64,000 nt of DNA. Source: Sphingobacterium sp. GVS05A. Its GTDB lineage: Bacteria > Bacteroidota > Bacteroidia > Sphingobacteriales > Sphingobacteriaceae. The translations under genes were made by a program, and so were the position numbers. This document shows positions 62,601 through 64,000 of this stretch, one piece after another. Where the stretch lies: positions 269,630 to 333,629 of the forward strand of contig NZ_JAHXYR010000010.1 in the NCBI RefSeq assembly GCF_019969845.1, in the 5' to 3' direction. Below the pieces are notes generated by a model. That model worked only from the letters and a program-made list of their open reading frames with translations. It was not told where the DNA came from and did not search any database. The stretch's first letter is position 1; the number at the start of each line of letters is the position of its first letter.

Positions 62601-62704
62601 ATAACAGCTCCAACAGCTGCAATTTGATTATCATATAAATTTTGCTTTCCCTCTGTCTCTGAAAAAAGGTGGAGATGTGAAAAACCGTCAATAAATACAC
62701 TCAT
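59648..62704 (-). CDS. Large SF2 DEAD/DEAH-type helicase with C-terminal nuclease-like motif
   Basis: A 1018-residue ATP-dependent helicase. Motif I is PTGTGKT (50-56), motif II DEAH (159-162) and motif III TAT (185-187). The helicase C domain includes VICVNMMGEGYDFP and FVGRISRT (about 305-345). A long middle region is unassigned. Near the C-terminus, IADVIGF followed by FFHCKKQ (HCK at 895-897) resembles a PD-(D/E)XK-like site in which His replaces the usual acid. It looks like a type III restriction or phage-defence helicase but has no methylase neighbour. Confidence 0.8.
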   Translation of the reverse strand: MSVFIDGFSHLHLFSETEGKQNLYDNQIAAVGAVIAHFSTKIQPALVTMPTGTGKTAVMILLSYALKGKKVLVITPSQLVREQIANQFRNPEILVSKGVISKDFLPKVYEVVGEIEDNIDWKRKCEENDVIVGIPATLNKILLNEDPMNAVNFDLLFVDEAHHSRASSWQEILNRYISSKQVLLTATPFRRDKKDIKARLVYSYPLKQAYENKLFSRIDFIPVNTNNLETPEAKNIAIAKKAEEIYLNRANADHRIIIRTDSRPAANKLNTIYKEHTDLKLEVIHSNLSEKFIKSRIAKLRSGNIDGVICVNMMGEGYDFPALKIAAVHVPHKSLAITLQFVGRISRTNIDEGNIAKVIAGQHEFEIESYQLFKHDTKDWSIVLPDLHKAKIQKTEEEQDFFDSFQDLTEEVPLFDYDVEETLQVDDDDLRPFFHVKAYEIIVPPEKAVFDKELLEELIDIAAEVDFKGTSLFKNPVVRHHHISTEHDVAIFIVSELKTPSWYLKDDQLKDVKNELVIIHFNRDNRLLYICSTIKENELYEYIAEQYLLEGILHDKIPLPLLKRVMAGWKEAKLYNVGMKSRKTKGNTESYKNILGSQAQKSVLNTDKYSYTRGHSFGGGFDPIFKKEIMIGISPASKIWTLEDNKIKYLTEWLSIVSRKIGDSEMDNLAAPLSDLDSGKVVDYFSDESVFFVDWAPSFYHKLTTVYFLNEYKEPAEMALICSCNISVLEKSKDKILIKISKNGNNATIIYSLKPKIKFEYDPQTEHTLAIKKGEKFTSDQVFLKLLAEDPIQLYYEDLSKQDGRVLYEFGKEIGTLDENSIISHNWPGYVNLKKEFFSKEDIEKNIEQNDKRISIHEYIIEEAKKTFDVVFYDHGSLEIADVIGFRKDKIQFFHCKKQSGSVPNCSIDDNYEVTGQATKSVNWANRKLLLRQICERADKNGSHQKLRKGTLEQIKAILNSFETPVIPVEITIVQPGLKTKGLSKNQEGAFKRIVILLSGAEAFLKDVSSCQLSIWSS

Positions 62705-63005
62705 AGTTTTAATTAGTTAATAATTATAAATACTTATTTGTATATGCGAAGCATCTACAATATGGCTTTAATAAGTTACAAAAAATGTAGCAAATCCTTC
62801 CACAGCAACTAAAACAAATTAAAACAAATTATTATGTAGCTTTTTACGGGTTTCCGTATAATTCAAGATCACCTAATTACGCTTTCTTTTACTAATGCTA
62901 TTTACATATCGACGATCCGTATCACAAACTGCGTCCATGTTTTACGGTTTCCCTTTTTTCTCCACGATGCGTGATAGATATTTTTGATAAAAAAATATTA
63001 AGATT
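62705..63005. other. AT-rich divergent spacer
   Basis: A spacer of 301 nt between the helicase and the lipoprotein gene. It has a short direct repeat (AAAACAAATT twice near 62810-62830) and the promoter box at its right end. No gene is seen. Confidence 0.45.
62979..62986 (+). promoter_or_regulatory. Candidate -7 box for the coiled-coil lipoprotein
   Basis: TATTTTTG matches TAnnTTTG and lies 20 nt before the ATG at 63006, implying a very short leader. Confidence 0.4.
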
Positions 63006-63818
63006 ATGAGAAGATTGATTACTATAACTTCACTGTTGGTTGTATATGGGTGTAATAATATTTCACAAGAAAATTATGAAAAACTCAAAGCTGAAAACCA
63101 GAATTTAAAATCAGAATTAAATGAATTTAAATTTGGTTCAGCTAACTTGTTATTAAATGCTAAAAAGATGATAGCAGGGAGATCGTTTGAAAATGCAAAA
63201 TCAGAACTAAATTCTTTATTAGAAAGACACCCAGATTCAAAAGAAGCCAAAGAGGCTAAAGAACTATTAAAGGGTGTTGAAGTTAACATTACAAAAGTAA
63301 ATGACCTTAAGGAAAAAGCAGTTGCCCAAGCTGAAAGATCAAAAAATGAAGCAATAAAAAGTCTTAGAAAAAAAACAGATGACATAAGAAGTATCACATG
63401 GTATTCCGACAAATCAACTCCCCAATACACTAATTCGAATAGTTTTCATTTATATTTTGGAACAAAAAAAGACGCTAAGCCTTGGTTACAGCTAGCTATT
63501 AATTATACAGCAGATGATTGGCTCTTTATTAAAAGATATATTATAAAAACCGATAATGACACCTATACTATTAACCCCAGCTATAGTGAAATAAATACAG
63601 ATAATGGAGGTGGGGAAATATGGGAATGGTATGACGTAACGGTAGATCAGGAAAAATATAAAATGATAGAAGATATCATAAAATCTAAGAACTCAAAGAT
63701 ACGTCACGAAGGAAAGCAGTATTACAAAGATAGAACTATTACCCAAAAGGAAAAGCAAGCACTTCAAAATATCTTAACAGCTTACAAAGAGTTAGGTGGC
63801 GAACAACCGAACAGTTAG
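63006..63818 (+). CDS. Coiled-coil lipoprotein, unknown function
   Basis: A 270-residue protein with a lipobox (SLLVVYGCNN, Cys16). A coiled coil follows (about 20-120, ENYEKLKAENQNLKSELNEF and LKEKAVAQAERSKNEAIK). It includes a short TPR-like stretch (FENAKSELNSLLERHPDSKEA). The C-terminal domain is globular and aromatic-rich (PWLQLAINYTADDWLFIKRY, GGEIWEWYDVTVDQEKY). This end resembles small phage- or defence-associated lipoproteins only in layout; I do not know the family. It lies next to the insertion-sequence end. Confidence 0.6.
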   Translation: MRRLITITSLLVVYGCNNISQENYEKLKAENQNLKSELNEFKFGSANLLLNAKKMIAGRSFENAKSELNSLLERHPDSKEAKEAKELLKGVEVNITKVNDLKEKAVAQAERSKNEAIKSLRKKTDDIRSITWYSDKSTPQYTNSNSFHLYFGTKKDAKPWLQLAINYTADDWLFIKRYIIKTDNDTYTINPSYSEINTDNGGGEIWEWYDVTVDQEKYKMIEDIIKSKNSKIRHEGKQYYKDRTITQKEKQALQNILTAYKELGGEQPNS

Positions 63819-63851
63819 TATTGTTATTCCCCCACTTTAAATGCATAAATA

Positions 63852-63873
63852 AAGGTTACAAAATTGTAACCTT
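63852..63873. repeat. Palindrome abutting the insertion-sequence end
   Basis: AAGGTTACA (63852-63860) and TGTAACCTT (63865-63873) are perfect arms around AAAT. No T-run follows. The probable IS end begins right after it, so this could have been the terminator and the insertion target. Confidence 0.6.
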
Positions 63874-64000
63874 GGGAGTGTAACACCAACTGTGTCATAG
63901 GATTAAAACTTAAAAACCTCTTTCGAGTTTGAGTCTATCCCCAAATCTAATATAAAGTTGGGATATGGTCAAGCCCCAGTTATGCATTGGCATCGTCCAT
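63874..64000 (-). mobile_element. End of an IS256-like insertion sequence
   Basis: The element enters from the right edge. The transposase C-terminus (next entry) is followed by about 36 nt containing GGAGTGTAACACCAACTGTG, a candidate terminal inverted repeat. The other end and the target duplication lie outside the window. Confidence 0.6.
63910..64000 (-). CDS. IS256-family transposase, C-terminal end (partial)
   Basis: The last 29 codons before a TAA at 63912-63910 read WTMPMHNWGLTISQLYIRF then GDRLKLERGF. This matches the conserved end of IS256-type transposases (W-x-MPxxNWxxxxxQLxIxFxxRL). The rest lies beyond the window. Recognition rests on a short but characteristic stretch. Confidence 0.65.
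   Translation of the reverse strand, partial: WTMPMHNWGLTISQLYIRFGDRLKLERGF

Noticed and set aside
59648..62704. A complete type III restriction-modification or DISARM system
   Set aside because: The helicase has no methylase, specificity or DUF1998-type partner within the window.

Overview
The window reads as a chromosome segment of a Sphingobacterium-like member of the Bacteroidota. The evidence is three SusC/SusD outer-membrane uptake pairs, an ECF sigma/FecR pair feeding a SusC with an N-terminal signalling domain, TAnnTTTG-type promoters, LytTR two-component genes and many small lipoproteins. This assignment is an inference from gene content; no rRNA marker is present and I see no tRNA, rRNA or CRISPR array. 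Layout: 0-4 kb holds poorly known envelope genes (an anchored protein, a leucine-rich-repeat secreted protein, a membrane protein with a decayed copy of its own 3' end behind it, a lipoprotein). 4-17 kb is a glycan locus: ECF sigma factor, FecR anti-sigma, SusC with STN domain, SusD, Ig-like lipoprotein, LacI regulator, secreted metallopeptidase, GH29 alpha-L-fucosidase and the stump of a GH26-like enzyme. Two LacI-type palindromes exactly 21 bp apart lie between lacI and the peptidase/fucosidase pair. 17-21 kb is an operon of a TonB-dependent receptor, LytS-like kinase and LytTR regulator. 21-31 kb is a second SusCD locus with a fasciclin/DUF4859 lipoprotein, a DUF5007-like lipoprotein and a zinc-peptidase-like DUF6055/DUF4859 lipoprotein, next to an AraC regulator. 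31-36 kb is a siderophore locus (AraC regulator, ferrichrome-type receptor, PepSY membrane protein). 36-41 kb holds a TetR regulator, an SDR dehydrogenase and a tight operon of DoxX-like protein, K+-channel-like protein, bestrophin and a protein resembling LCIB/theta carbonic anhydrases, a plausible bicarbonate/CO2 module. 41-46 kb carries DUF3024, a membrane LytTR protein, an HNH-like protein with an unknown partner flanked by inward-facing terminators, and a MauE/DoxX-like protein with a small Cys-containing exported protein. 46-54 kb is a third SusCD operon headed by a thioredoxin-like protein. The operon is preceded by a leader of about 1.2 kb containing arrays of degenerate 11-bp repeats and a perfect 21-bp hairpin. 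54-64 kb is visibly AT-richer and looks acquired: two HTH-type proteins (one fused to a transglutaminase-like fold), an esterase, a PD-(D/E)XK nuclease-like protein, a small two-gene pair, a large SF2 helicase with a C-terminal nuclease-like motif, a coiled-coil lipoprotein and, at the right edge, the end of an IS256-like insertion sequence. The most unusual item is the 11-bp periodic DNA at 52669-53518. At least 18 consecutive 11-bp units carry an invariant CG at the same phase while the other bases vary. A promoter match upstream suggests it is transcribed as the leader of the thioredoxin-susC-susD operon. Second in interest is the bestrophin/LCIB-like/K+-channel operon.
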